Position numbers and translations under genes: made by a program. Under the pieces are notes generated by a model. That model ran no database searches and had not been told where the DNA came from. It was given only the letters and a program-made list of their open reading frames with translations. Positions 27,512-35,597 of a stretch of DNA of 64,000 bases are shown in pieces (the stretch's first letter is position 1; each line of letters opens with the position of its first letter). The DNA is taken from the NCBI GenBank assembly GCA_964595625.1, contig CAZQQU010000001.1, forward strand, positions 186,001-250,000, given 5' to 3'. This DNA is from CAZQQU01 sp964595625 (lineage in GTDB: Bacteria > Bacteroidota > Bacteroidia > Flavobacteriales > Flavobacteriaceae).

Positions 27512-29185
27512 ATGAAAAATGAATTCACCCCTAAGTTTTTTACCCTTTTAAAAGAAGGAATACACAAAGAGACGGTAACTAAGGATATTGTTTCAGGTAT
27601 TATTGTAGGAATCGTCGCATTGCCCTTAGCTCTGGTATTTGCCATGGCTTCGGGTGTTTCCCCGGAAAAGGGTTTAGTTACGGCGATCATTGCAGGATTT
27701 ATTATTTCTGCTTTTGGTGGAAGTCGGGTGCAAATTGGCGGACCAACGGGTGCATTTATAGTACTGGTTTATGGGATTGTGCAGCAATACGGTGTACCGG
27801 GCTTGACAATTGCCACCTTTATGGCTGGTTTTTTTATTATTTTGATGGGACTGGCTCGTTTGGGTAATTACTTAAAATATTTGCCTTATTCGCTGATTGT
27901 GGGATTTACCAGTGGCATTGCTTTGATTATATTTACTTCTCAGATCAATGACTTTTTAGGGTTAGAAATTCAAGATTTACCGGCAGATTTTTTGGATAAA
28001 TGGCCAATTTTTTTTGAAAAGATTGATCAGGTCAACATTTATGCGGTAGGGATAGCCGTCGCCACCTTGCTGATTTCTATTTATTTCTCCAAGATTTTTC
28101 GAAAAATCCCCGGAGCTATCCTAGCTATTATTAGTATTACCGCTGTGGTTTATATATTTGAATTACCGGTAGAAACCATTCAAACTCGATTTGGAGAAAT
28201 CCCTAATTCGATTGGGAAACCCGAAATTCCAGCACTCGATTATCAAACTATCAAATCGTTGATACAGCCTGCTTTTGCCATCGCTCTACTGGGAGCTATT
28301 GAATCGTTATTGTCGGCCGTTGTAGCTGACTCGATGATAGGCGGGAAGCATCGATCGAATGCCGAACTCGTAGCTCAAGGGACCGCAAATATAGCTGCTG
28401 CATTTTTTGGCGGAATTCCGGCCACCGGTGCTATTGCCCGTACCGCTACCAACGTTAAAAATGGAGGTAGGACTCCTATTGCCGGTATTGTACACGCGAT
28501 TGTTTTATTAGCTGTGATGCTTTTTTTGGCTCCTTTGGCCAAATATATTCCTTTGGCTTGTCTGGCTGGTATTCTGGTAGTAGTGGCCTATAATATGAGC
28601 GAATGGCGACAATTTGCTTCTATTTTAAAAGGCAACCGTATGGATGTGATTATTTTACTCACTACATTTTTCCTTACGGTGTTTTTTGATCTAATCATTG
28701 CTATTGAGGTAGGGGTAATTTTATCGAGTTTTATGTTTATGAAACGGATGAGTAGCTCGCTTGAAATCAATAATCTCACCCGCGATTTTAAAACGGAAGA
28801 AGAGTTGTTTGATAGGGAAGAGCTCACCATTCCGGCGGGTGTAGTACTGTACGAAATCAATGGTCCGTTGTTTTTTGGTGTTGCCCGACAATTTCAACAA
28901 ACCTTGACCAATATTCAGCTAAAACCCAAGGCCATCATTATACGGATGCGGTATGTGCCCATGATTGATGCCACCGGTTTTCAAAGTTTGAAAGAAATCA
29001 TTAATCTTTTCAAGAAAAAAAACATTCCGGTGATTCTGTCGGGTATACAAGAAAATTTGAGAAAGGATTTTGAATCTCATGATTTTTATAAAATTTTAGA
29101 AAAGGAATATGTGTTGGATCATATTCATCAAGCTTTAGAGAAAACAGAAGAAATTATTGGTCTCAATAAGTCTTCCACAAAATAG
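27512..29185 (+). CDS. SulP family anion transporter with STAS domain
   Basis: This 557-residue inner-membrane protein has about 12-14 hydrophobic segments (residues ~20-420) with the SulP signature SRVQIGGPTGAFIVLVYG and GGIPATGAIARTATN. A cytoplasmic STAS domain (residues ~440-545, with MIDATGFQSL) follows. Family members exchange or import sulfate, bicarbonate or other anions; the substrate cannot be read here. No carbonic anhydrase or sulfate-assimilation gene is adjacent. I start at the ATG at 27512; an in-frame TTG at 27491 is possible but less likely. Confidence 0.88.
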   Translation: MKNEFTPKFFTLLKEGIHKETVTKDIVSGIIVGIVALPLALVFAMASGVSPEKGLVTAIIAGFIISAFGGSRVQIGGPTGAFIVLVYGIVQQYGVPGLTIATFMAGFFIILMGLARLGNYLKYLPYSLIVGFTSGIALIIFTSQINDFLGLEIQDLPADFLDKWPIFFEKIDQVNIYAVGIAVATLLISIYFSKIFRKIPGAILAIISITAVVYIFELPVETIQTRFGEIPNSIGKPEIPALDYQTIKSLIQPAFAIALLGAIESLLSAVVADSMIGGKHRSNAELVAQGTANIAAAFFGGIPATGAIARTATNVKNGGRTPIAGIVHAIVLLAVMLFLAPLAKYIPLACLAGILVVVAYNMSEWRQFASILKGNRMDVIILLTTFFLTVFFDLIIAIEVGVILSSFMFMKRMSSSLEINNLTRDFKTEEELFDREELTIPAGVVLYEINGPLFFGVARQFQQTLTNIQLKPKAIIIRMRYVPMIDATGFQSLKEIINLFKKKNIPVILSGIQENLRKDFESHDFYKILEKEYVLDHIHQALEKTEEIIGLNKSSTK

Positions 29186-29339
29186 TGATTTGGAGACCAG
29201 TCAAATAGGGGACAAGATTGAGAGTGAACCTAAATAAATTCAACAATTTCCAACAATTTATTGTTAATTACTTTACCCAAAACCTTTTTCATTTTTTGGC
29301 TCGAAGCCCTATATTAGCACGGTTTTGGATAATTGGGAT

Positions 29340-31190
29340 ATGACACAAGAAACGCGCTATACAGAAGACAATATTAAATCATTAGACTGGAAGGAACACA
29401 TCCGGATGCGACCGGGTATGTACATTGGTAAATTAGGGGATGGCTCTTCTCCAGACGATGGTATTTATATTTTGCTTAAAGAGGTAATTGATAACTGTAT
29501 AGACGAATTTGTCATGGGAGCCGGAAAGACCATCGAAGTTCGTATCAAAGACAAAGAGGTTCGAGTGCGGGATTACGGACGTGGCATCCCCTTAGGTAAA
29601 GTAGTAGATGTGGTTTCTAAAATGAATACCGGGGGGAAATACGACACAGTTGCCTTTAAAAAATCGGTGGGTTTAAATGGGGTGGGTACCAAAGCTGTCA
29701 ATGCACTTTCTACCTATTTTAAAGTGGAATCAGTTCGGGATAACCAGCTGAAATACGCAGAATTTTCTCAAGGTGAGTTATTATCCGAATCTTCGTTGGA
29801 AGAAACCTCCAAGCGTCGGGGAACACAAATTGTCTTTACCCCAGATGAAACCATTTTTAAAAATTACCGATTTCGTCATGAGTATGTAGTACGCATGCTC
29901 AAAAACTATGTCTATCTTAATGCTGGATTGACCATTGATTTCAATGGGGAAAAATTTACTTCTGAAAACGGATTAAAAGATTTATTAGAAGAAACCATTA
30001 CGGCCGAAGATATGGTCTATCCGATTATTCACTTGAAAGGAGAAGATATAGAAATTGCCCTTACTCATAGCAAAACGCAATACAGCGAAGAATACCACTC
30101 TTTTGTAAACGGTCAAAACACTACCCAAGGAGGAACTCACTTAAATGCTTTCCGCGAAGCGGTTGTTAAAACCGTTCGTGAATTTTACAACAAAAATTTT
30201 GAAGCCAGTGATGTTCGCAAATCTATTGTATCTGCGGTGAGTATTAAAGTTATGGAACCGGTTTTTGAGAGCCAGACCAAAACCAAATTAGGTTCTACCG
30301 AAATGGGTGGAAAACTACCCACTGTTCGGACTTTTATCAATGACTTTATCAAAACCCACTTAGACAATTTTTTACATAAAAATCCTGAAACGGCCGAAAA
30401 AATGCTTCGCAAAATCTTGCAAGCAGAGCGTGAACGCAAAGAGCTTTCGGGCATACGAAAATTGGCCCGGGAACGAGCCAAAAAGGCCAGTTTACACAAT
30501 AAAAAACTGCGGGATTGTCGAATACATTTACAAGATTCAAAAGACGAAAGAGCCCTCGAAACTACCTTGTTTATCACCGAAGGTGACTCCGCCAGTGGAT
30601 CGATTACCAAGAGTAGGGATGTGAACACCCAAGCAGTATTTAGCTTGAAAGGTAAACCGCTTAATAGTTATGGTTTGACTAAAAAAATTGTGTACGAAAA
30701 CGAGGAGTTTAACTTACTACAGGCCGCTCTAAATATTGAAGAGAGTATAGAAGATTTAAGATACAATAACATTGTGATTGCTACCGATGCCGATGTGGAT
30801 GGTATGCATATTCGTTTGTTATTAATAACTTTTTTCTTACAATTTTTTCCAGAACTGATCAAAGAAGGCCATTTGTATATATTACAAACCCCGCTTTTTA
30901 GGGTACGAAATAAAAAAGAAACGATTTATTGCTACAGTGAAGATGAGCGTTTAGAAGCTATCGAAAAATTAAAACCCAAACCCGAAATTACTCGATTTAA
31001 AGGGTTGGGGGAAATTTCTCCCGATGAGTTTAAAAACTTTATTGGCCCGGATATCCGCTTGGATCCGGTCATGCTCGATAAAAATATGTCAGTGGAGGAG
31101 CTCTTATCTTTTTATATGGGTAAAAATACCCCCGAGCGACAAGAGTTTATCATAGACAATTTAAAAGTGGAGTTAGATACCTTAGACTAA
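29340..31190 (+). CDS. parE: DNA topoisomerase IV subunit B
   Basis: This 616-residue ATPase subunit partners the ParC-like protein downstream to decatenate replicated chromosomes. The GHKL ATPase shows EVIDNCIDEFVMG, DYGRGIPL and NGVGTKAVNAL. The TOPRIM domain has ITEGDSASGS and ATDADVDGMHIRLL, whose acidic residues bind Mg. It is shorter than GyrB of Gram-negatives and is followed by a subunit A gene 77 bases on, which favours ParE over GyrB. The ATG at 29340 is preferred; an in-frame TTG lies 15 bases earlier. Confidence 0.88.
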   Translation: MTQETRYTEDNIKSLDWKEHIRMRPGMYIGKLGDGSSPDDGIYILLKEVIDNCIDEFVMGAGKTIEVRIKDKEVRVRDYGRGIPLGKVVDVVSKMNTGGKYDTVAFKKSVGLNGVGTKAVNALSTYFKVESVRDNQLKYAEFSQGELLSESSLEETSKRRGTQIVFTPDETIFKNYRFRHEYVVRMLKNYVYLNAGLTIDFNGEKFTSENGLKDLLEETITAEDMVYPIIHLKGEDIEIALTHSKTQYSEEYHSFVNGQNTTQGGTHLNAFREAVVKTVREFYNKNFEASDVRKSIVSAVSIKVMEPVFESQTKTKLGSTEMGGKLPTVRTFINDFIKTHLDNFLHKNPETAEKMLRKILQAERERKELSGIRKLARERAKKASLHNKKLRDCRIHLQDSKDERALETTLFITEGDSASGSITKSRDVNTQAVFSLKGKPLNSYGLTKKIVYENEEFNLLQAALNIEESIEDLRYNNIVIATDADVDGMHIRLLLITFFLQFFPELIKEGHLYILQTPLFRVRNKKETIYCYSEDERLEAIEKLKPKPEITRFKGLGEISPDEFKNFIGPDIRLDPVMLDKNMSVEELLSFYMGKNTPERQEFIIDNLKVELDTLD

Positions 31191-31267
31191 GATGCCAAAA
31201 AAGTGACCTGTTTTAGCAGGGCCCTGTAGGCGTTGTAAGTCCAAATAGAAAAGTAAAAAAGAAAATA

Positions 31268-33919
31268 TTGAACACCGAAGAACCACATCAGGAAGAGAAT
31301 CCAATTGCAGGAGAAACCATTACCAAAGTAACGGGTATGTACCGGGATTGGTTTTTGGATTATGCCTCGTATGTTATTTTGGAGCGTGCCGTTCCGGCCA
31401 TGGAAGACGGTTTTAAACCGGTGCAACGTCGGATTATGCATTCCATGAAAGATCTTGACGACGGCCGGTACAACAAAGTTGCAAATATTGTTGGCCATAC
31501 CATGCAATACCACCCTCACGGAGATGCTAGTATAGGGGATGCGTTGGTTCAGATGGGACAAAAAGATTTATTAATCGACACCCAAGGTAACTGGGGCAAC
31601 ATTTTGACCGGGGACGGTGCAGCAGCGCCGAGATATATAGAAGCTCGTTTGTCTAAATTTGCGTTGGATGTGGTTTTTAATCCCAAGACTACCAATTGGC
31701 AACTTTCATACGACGGTAGAAAAAACGAACCGATTCACCTTCCGGTAAAATTCCCCTTGCTATTAGCTCAAGGTGCTGAAGGAATCGCTGTAGGTCTTTC
31801 TACAAAAATTTTACCCCATAATTTCAACGAACTGATCGATGCTTCTATCAAACACCTACAAGGTAAAAAGTTTACTCTCTATCCGGATTTTCCTACTGGT
31901 GGAATTGCCGACGTTACCAATTACAACGACGGAATGCGGGGAGGGCGAGTAAGGGTACGAGCCAAAATACAGCAGGAAGATAAAAATACCTTAGTGATTA
32001 AAGAAATTCCCTTTGGAACAGATACCTCTTCTTTAATCGATTCGATATTGAAGGCCAATGAAAAAGGGAAAATTAAGATTAAAAAAATCGATGATAATAC
32101 TGCTTCGGAAGTTGAGATTCAAATTCACTTACCTACGGGTATTTCCCCCGATAAAACCATCGATGCTCTCTATGCTTTTACAGCCTGTGAAACTTCTATT
32201 TCGCCCTTAGGCTGTGTCATTGAAAACAACAAACCTCACTTTATCGGGGTATCCGAAATGCTACGTCGTTCTACCAAACGTACGGTTGATCTATTAAAAT
32301 TAGAACTTCAAATACAGCTGGAGGAACTGGAAGAGCAGTGGCATTTTGCCTCCCTTGAACGAATTTTTATTGAAAACAGAATTTATCGTGATATAGAAGA
32401 GGAAGAAACCTGGGACGGGGTGATTCAAGCGATAGATTTGGGTTTAAAACCCCATATTACCCACTTGAAACGAGAGGTTACTACTGATGATATTGTACGC
32501 TTGACGGAGATTCGCATTAAACGCATATCCAAATTTGATATAGATAAGGCTCAAGAAAAAATTGATGCACTAGAAGGGGAAATAGCCCAGGTCAAATACC
32601 ATTTGGAGCATTTGATTGCGTATGCCATTGATTTCTTTAAAAGATTACAAAAAACTTATGGCGAAGGAAAAGAGCGAAAAACGGAGTTGAAGATTTTTGA
32701 TGATATTGAAGCTACCAAAGTAGTGATTCGCAATACCAAACTGTATGTGAATAGGGCAGAGGGTTTTGTGGGTACCGGTTTACGACGGGACGAATATGTA
32801 TGTGATTGTAGTGATATCGATGATATAATCGTTTTTACGGACGATGGAAAAATGACTGTTACCAAAGTCGACGATAAAAAATTTATTGGTAAAAACATTA
32901 TTCATGTAGCGGTATTTAAGAAGAAAGACAAGCGGACTATATACAATATGATTTATCGGGATGGCAGTCGAGGGGCTTCGTATGTCAAACGCTTTGATGT
33001 AACGTCTGTAATTCGGGATACGGCCTACGATCTTACCCAAGGTAACAAAGACTCAAAAGTGTTGTATTTTACGGCCAATCCTAATGGAGAGGCGGAAGTG
33101 GTAACCGTCTTACTACGTCAAACCGGAAGTATCAAAAAATTAAAATTTGACTTAGACTTTGCCGACATTCTTATTAAAGGGAGAAATTCAAAAGGCAATA
33201 TAGTAACCAAATATCCGGTCAAACGCATTGAGCTCAAAGAAAAAGGACTTTCTACCCTGAAACCCCGTAAAATATGGTTTGACGATACCGTTCAGCGACT
33301 CAATTTAGATGGACGGGGAGAGTTTTTAGGCGAATTTAAAAAAGACGATCGCTTATTGATTATCAACCAATCCGGAAAATTAAAAACCGTTATCCCCGAT
33401 GTATCTCTACATTTTGATGATGATATGGTGGTATTAGAAAAATGGGTACCTAACAAACCCATTTCCGTGATTTACTGGGAAGGCGAAAAAGAATTGTATT
33501 ATGTTAAACGCTTTTTGGTCGAAAATCCCGATAAAGAAGAAACCTTTGTTTCAGCTCATGAGAAGTCCTTTTTAGAAATTGTTTCTACCGACTACCGACC
33601 AGTCGCCGAAGTGATTTTCGCGAAGCAAAAAAATAAAGACGCTAAAGATAACTGGACAGTCAATCTGGAAGAATTTATAGCTATTAAAGGTATCAATGCC
33701 TTGGGCAATCAATTAACTAAAGACAAGGTCAAACAAATCAATCTATTAGACCCTTTACCATACGAGGTACCTGAAGAACTTCTGGCAGAAGAAATAGAAG
33801 TAGTGGAAGAGGAGTCCATTTCTAATACCTCAACAGAAACCAACCCGGAACAACCTTCTTCTAGTCCCACCGACGACTCGTTGCCACTGGATGAGAACGG
33901 ACAAATTACCTTGTTTTAA
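31268..33919 (+). CDS. parC: DNA topoisomerase IV / gyrase-like subunit A
   Basis: This 883-residue breakage-reunion subunit has its catalytic tyrosine in AAAPRYIEARLSKFA, with GDASIGDALVQM and QGNWGN before it. A coiled region around residues 420-460 and a long C-terminal beta-pinwheel follow. A low-complexity acidic/serine tail ends in DENGQITLF. No ATG lies upstream in frame, and the first internal Met sits inside the conserved domain, so TTG at 31268 is the likely start. Gyrase and Topo IV A subunits are hard to tell apart; the name follows the paired ParE. Confidence 0.88.
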   Translation: MNTEEPHQEENPIAGETITKVTGMYRDWFLDYASYVILERAVPAMEDGFKPVQRRIMHSMKDLDDGRYNKVANIVGHTMQYHPHGDASIGDALVQMGQKDLLIDTQGNWGNILTGDGAAAPRYIEARLSKFALDVVFNPKTTNWQLSYDGRKNEPIHLPVKFPLLLAQGAEGIAVGLSTKILPHNFNELIDASIKHLQGKKFTLYPDFPTGGIADVTNYNDGMRGGRVRVRAKIQQEDKNTLVIKEIPFGTDTSSLIDSILKANEKGKIKIKKIDDNTASEVEIQIHLPTGISPDKTIDALYAFTACETSISPLGCVIENNKPHFIGVSEMLRRSTKRTVDLLKLELQIQLEELEEQWHFASLERIFIENRIYRDIEEEETWDGVIQAIDLGLKPHITHLKREVTTDDIVRLTEIRIKRISKFDIDKAQEKIDALEGEIAQVKYHLEHLIAYAIDFFKRLQKTYGEGKERKTELKIFDDIEATKVVIRNTKLYVNRAEGFVGTGLRRDEYVCDCSDIDDIIVFTDDGKMTVTKVDDKKFIGKNIIHVAVFKKKDKRTIYNMIYRDGSRGASYVKRFDVTSVIRDTAYDLTQGNKDSKVLYFTANPNGEAEVVTVLLRQTGSIKKLKFDLDFADILIKGRNSKGNIVTKYPVKRIELKEKGLSTLKPRKIWFDDTVQRLNLDGRGEFLGEFKKDDRLLIINQSGKLKTVIPDVSLHFDDDMVVLEKWVPNKPISVIYWEGEKELYYVKRFLVENPDKEETFVSAHEKSFLEIVSTDYRPVAEVIFAKQKNKDAKDNWTVNLEEFIAIKGINALGNQLTKDKVKQINLLDPLPYEVPEELLAEEIEVVEEESISNTSTETNPEQPSSSPTDDSLPLDENGQITLF

Positions 33920-33993
33920 ATCAAGAACTTGAGAATCTGTTTTTGGTTTGTAAAAATTATTTATTTTTTCTTTACTAATTTACGAGAAAACAC

Positions 33994-34001
33994 TACTTTT
34001 G
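33994..34001 (+). promoter_or_regulatory. -7 box of rpsF-rpsR-rplI
   Basis: TACTTTTG fits TAnnTTTG, 47 bases before the rpsF ATG. The AT-rich leader (ATTAGAGGAAAATAATTTTA) would be the ribosomal-protein mRNA leader. Confidence 0.55.
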
Positions 34002-34048
34002 CACCCTCAATTAGAGGAAAATAATTTTATTAAATCAAAATTACATTT

Positions 34049-34387
34049 ATGAATCATTACGAAACTGTTTTCATCTTGAATCCCGTTTTATCTGAAGAGC
34101 AGATAAAGGAAACAGTTAAGAAATTTGAAGACTTTCTTGTTTCTAACGGAGCCGAGATGATATCCAAAGAGGATTGGGGGTTAAAAAAATTAGCCTATCC
34201 CATTCAACACAAAAAAAGTGGATTTTACCACTTATTTGAATTCAAAGCTCCGGCTGAATTGATTACTAATTACGAGCTTACCTATCGCCGCGACGAGCGT
34301 GTGATGCGTTTTTTGACCGTTAAATTAGACAAACATGCCATCGCATGGGCTGAAAAGAGAAGAAACAGAAACAAACAAAACGCTTAA
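34049..34387 (+). CDS. rpsF: 30S ribosomal protein S6
   Basis: This 112-residue protein of the 30S platform binds 16S rRNA together with S18. The start MNHYETVFILNP, the middle DWGLKKLAYPIQHKKSGFY and TYRRDERVMRFLTVKL are typical of S6. It is the first gene of the rpsF-rpsR-rplI operon, with a TAnnTTTG promoter in front. S6:S18 autoregulates this operon in several bacteria, but I did not identify the RNA motif here. Confidence 0.96.
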   Translation: MNHYETVFILNPVLSEEQIKETVKKFEDFLVSNGAEMISKEDWGLKKLAYPIQHKKSGFYHLFEFKAPAELITNYELTYRRDERVMRFLTVKLDKHAIAWAEKRRNRNKQNA

Positions 34388-34389
34388 TC

Positions 34390-34683
34390 ATGTCAATAGA
34401 AGAACAATCAAAAGCTAAAAGAGAAGGTGAAGTAAGATATCTTACTCCTTTAAATATTGATACGGCTAAAAGCAAAAAATACTGCCGTTTTAAAAGGTCG
34501 GGCATTAAGTATATCGATTACAAAGACCCTGATTTTTTATTGAAATTTGTAAACGAACAAGGTAAATTGTTACCTCGTCGACTTACAGGTACCTCATTAA
34601 AGTATCAACGTAAAGTGGCTGTGGCTGTAAAGAGAGCTAGACATTTGGCTTTAATGCCCTATGTTGCCGATTTATTAAAATAA
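34390..34683 (+). CDS. rpsR: 30S ribosomal protein S18
   Basis: This 97-residue basic protein pairs with S6 in the 30S platform. YCRFKRSGIKYIDYKDPDFL and the conserved LPRRLTGTSLKYQRKVAVAV are diagnostic; ARHLALMPYV closes it. It has an N-terminal extension rich in Lys/Glu compared with the 75-residue E. coli protein, as is usual in Bacteroidota. It starts two bases after the rpsF stop. Confidence 0.96.
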   Translation: MSIEEQSKAKREGEVRYLTPLNIDTAKSKKYCRFKRSGIKYIDYKDPDFLLKFVNEQGKLLPRRLTGTSLKYQRKVAVAVKRARHLALMPYVADLLK

Positions 34684-34697
34684 TAACAACATTAGCT

Positions 34698-35150
34698 ATG
34701 GAAGTAATCTTAAAAACTGACGTTGAAAATTTGGGTTTTGCTAACGATGTAGTAACTGTAAAAAACGGTTATGCCCGCAATTATTTAATCCCACAAGGAT
34801 ATGCTATTTTAGCAACTCCTTCTGCAAAAAAAGTGTTGGCAGAAACCTTAAAGCAACGTGCTTATAAAGAAGAAAAAATAATTAAAGACGCACAAGCCGA
34901 AGCTGCAAAGCTAGAAGGTCTTGATATCAAACTTACTGCTAAAGCAGGTGAAGGAGGTAAACTTTTTGGTTCCTTGACTAATGCTGATTTGGCGGAAGCC
35001 TTGGTAGCAAATGGTGTAGAATTAGAAAGAAAATACATCACTATCCCCGGTGGAAACATTAAAAGATTAGGCAACTATGAAGCCACTTTGCGTTTTCACA
35101 GAGAGGTTATTGCAACCTTACCTTTTTCGGTGGTAGCAGAAGAGAAATAA
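34698..35150 (+). CDS. rplI: 50S ribosomal protein L9
   Basis: This 150-residue elongated 50S protein binds 23S rRNA near the L1 stalk. The N-terminal domain has MEVILKTDVENLGFANDVV and NGYARNYLIPQG. A long charged helix links to the C-terminal domain with GGKLFGSLTNADLAEAL. It is the last gene of the operon and is followed by a strong terminator at 35168-35197. Confidence 0.96.
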   Translation: MEVILKTDVENLGFANDVVTVKNGYARNYLIPQGYAILATPSAKKVLAETLKQRAYKEEKIIKDAQAEAAKLEGLDIKLTAKAGEGGKLFGSLTNADLAEALVANGVELERKYITIPGGNIKRLGNYEATLRFHREVIATLPFSVVAEEK

Positions 35151-35167
35151 TCAATTTTTATAGGATA

Positions 35168-35197
35168 AAATCCCGCTATACAGCGGGATTTTTTTTT
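35168..35197 (+). terminator. Terminator of the rpsF-rpsR-rplI operon
   Basis: AATCCCGC (35169-35176) pairs with GCGGGATT (35183-35190) across TATACA and is followed by a run of T, 18 bases after the rplI stop. Confidence 0.85.
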
Positions 35198-35597
35198 CTT
35201 GACAGTTTTACTTACTGTAAAATTGGGTTTGGAAAGGTCTTACTGAAAAATTTACTTACTATAAGCTCTGCTTATTGGGAAACTTCTATAAAAGAAGAAA
35301 ATCACCTAGCTTACTAGGTGATTTTCGCATGAATTAGAAATCAAAGTTTAGTGTAGTTTGTTTTTATAACAATGGTATTAAAATTGTCAATAGATTTTAA
35401 ATATTTTTTTTATGTGGTGAAATTATAAATAAAAAACAATAACTCAAAAAGATATACCGAAAAAACCTAAAACTACTTGATAATTAAAATCGTTTTAAAT
35501 TTCTGAGCACTGGCTAATTTAACAATACTTTAAGTGAGTCCCCTTAAACCATAGTCTATTTTAGCAGTCCTAAAGAGAACACTATCAAATATTATTT
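35198..35597. other. Long intergenic stretch before the TonB receptor
   Basis: These 400 bases hold no coding frame. They contain a TTTTAC-TTACT-GTAAAA inverted repeat just after the rplI terminator, three CTTACT-like words, a 12-bp hairpin at 35298-35325, and then an AT-rich leader up to the receptor gene. A small RNA or a long 5' leader is possible but not shown. Confidence 0.4.
35298..35325. terminator. Perfect 12-bp hairpin, terminator-like
   Basis: AAAATCACCTAG (35298-35309) pairs with CTAGGTGATTTT (35314-35325) across CTTA. It has A and T ends in both directions but no long T run, so it could be a weak bidirectional terminator or the end of a small RNA. Confidence 0.45.

Noticed and set aside
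31268..31270. Frameshift or missing start in parC
   Set aside because: The frame is intact from TTG at 31268 through the conserved domain; TTG starts are also the best choice for miaA and the sigma gene here.
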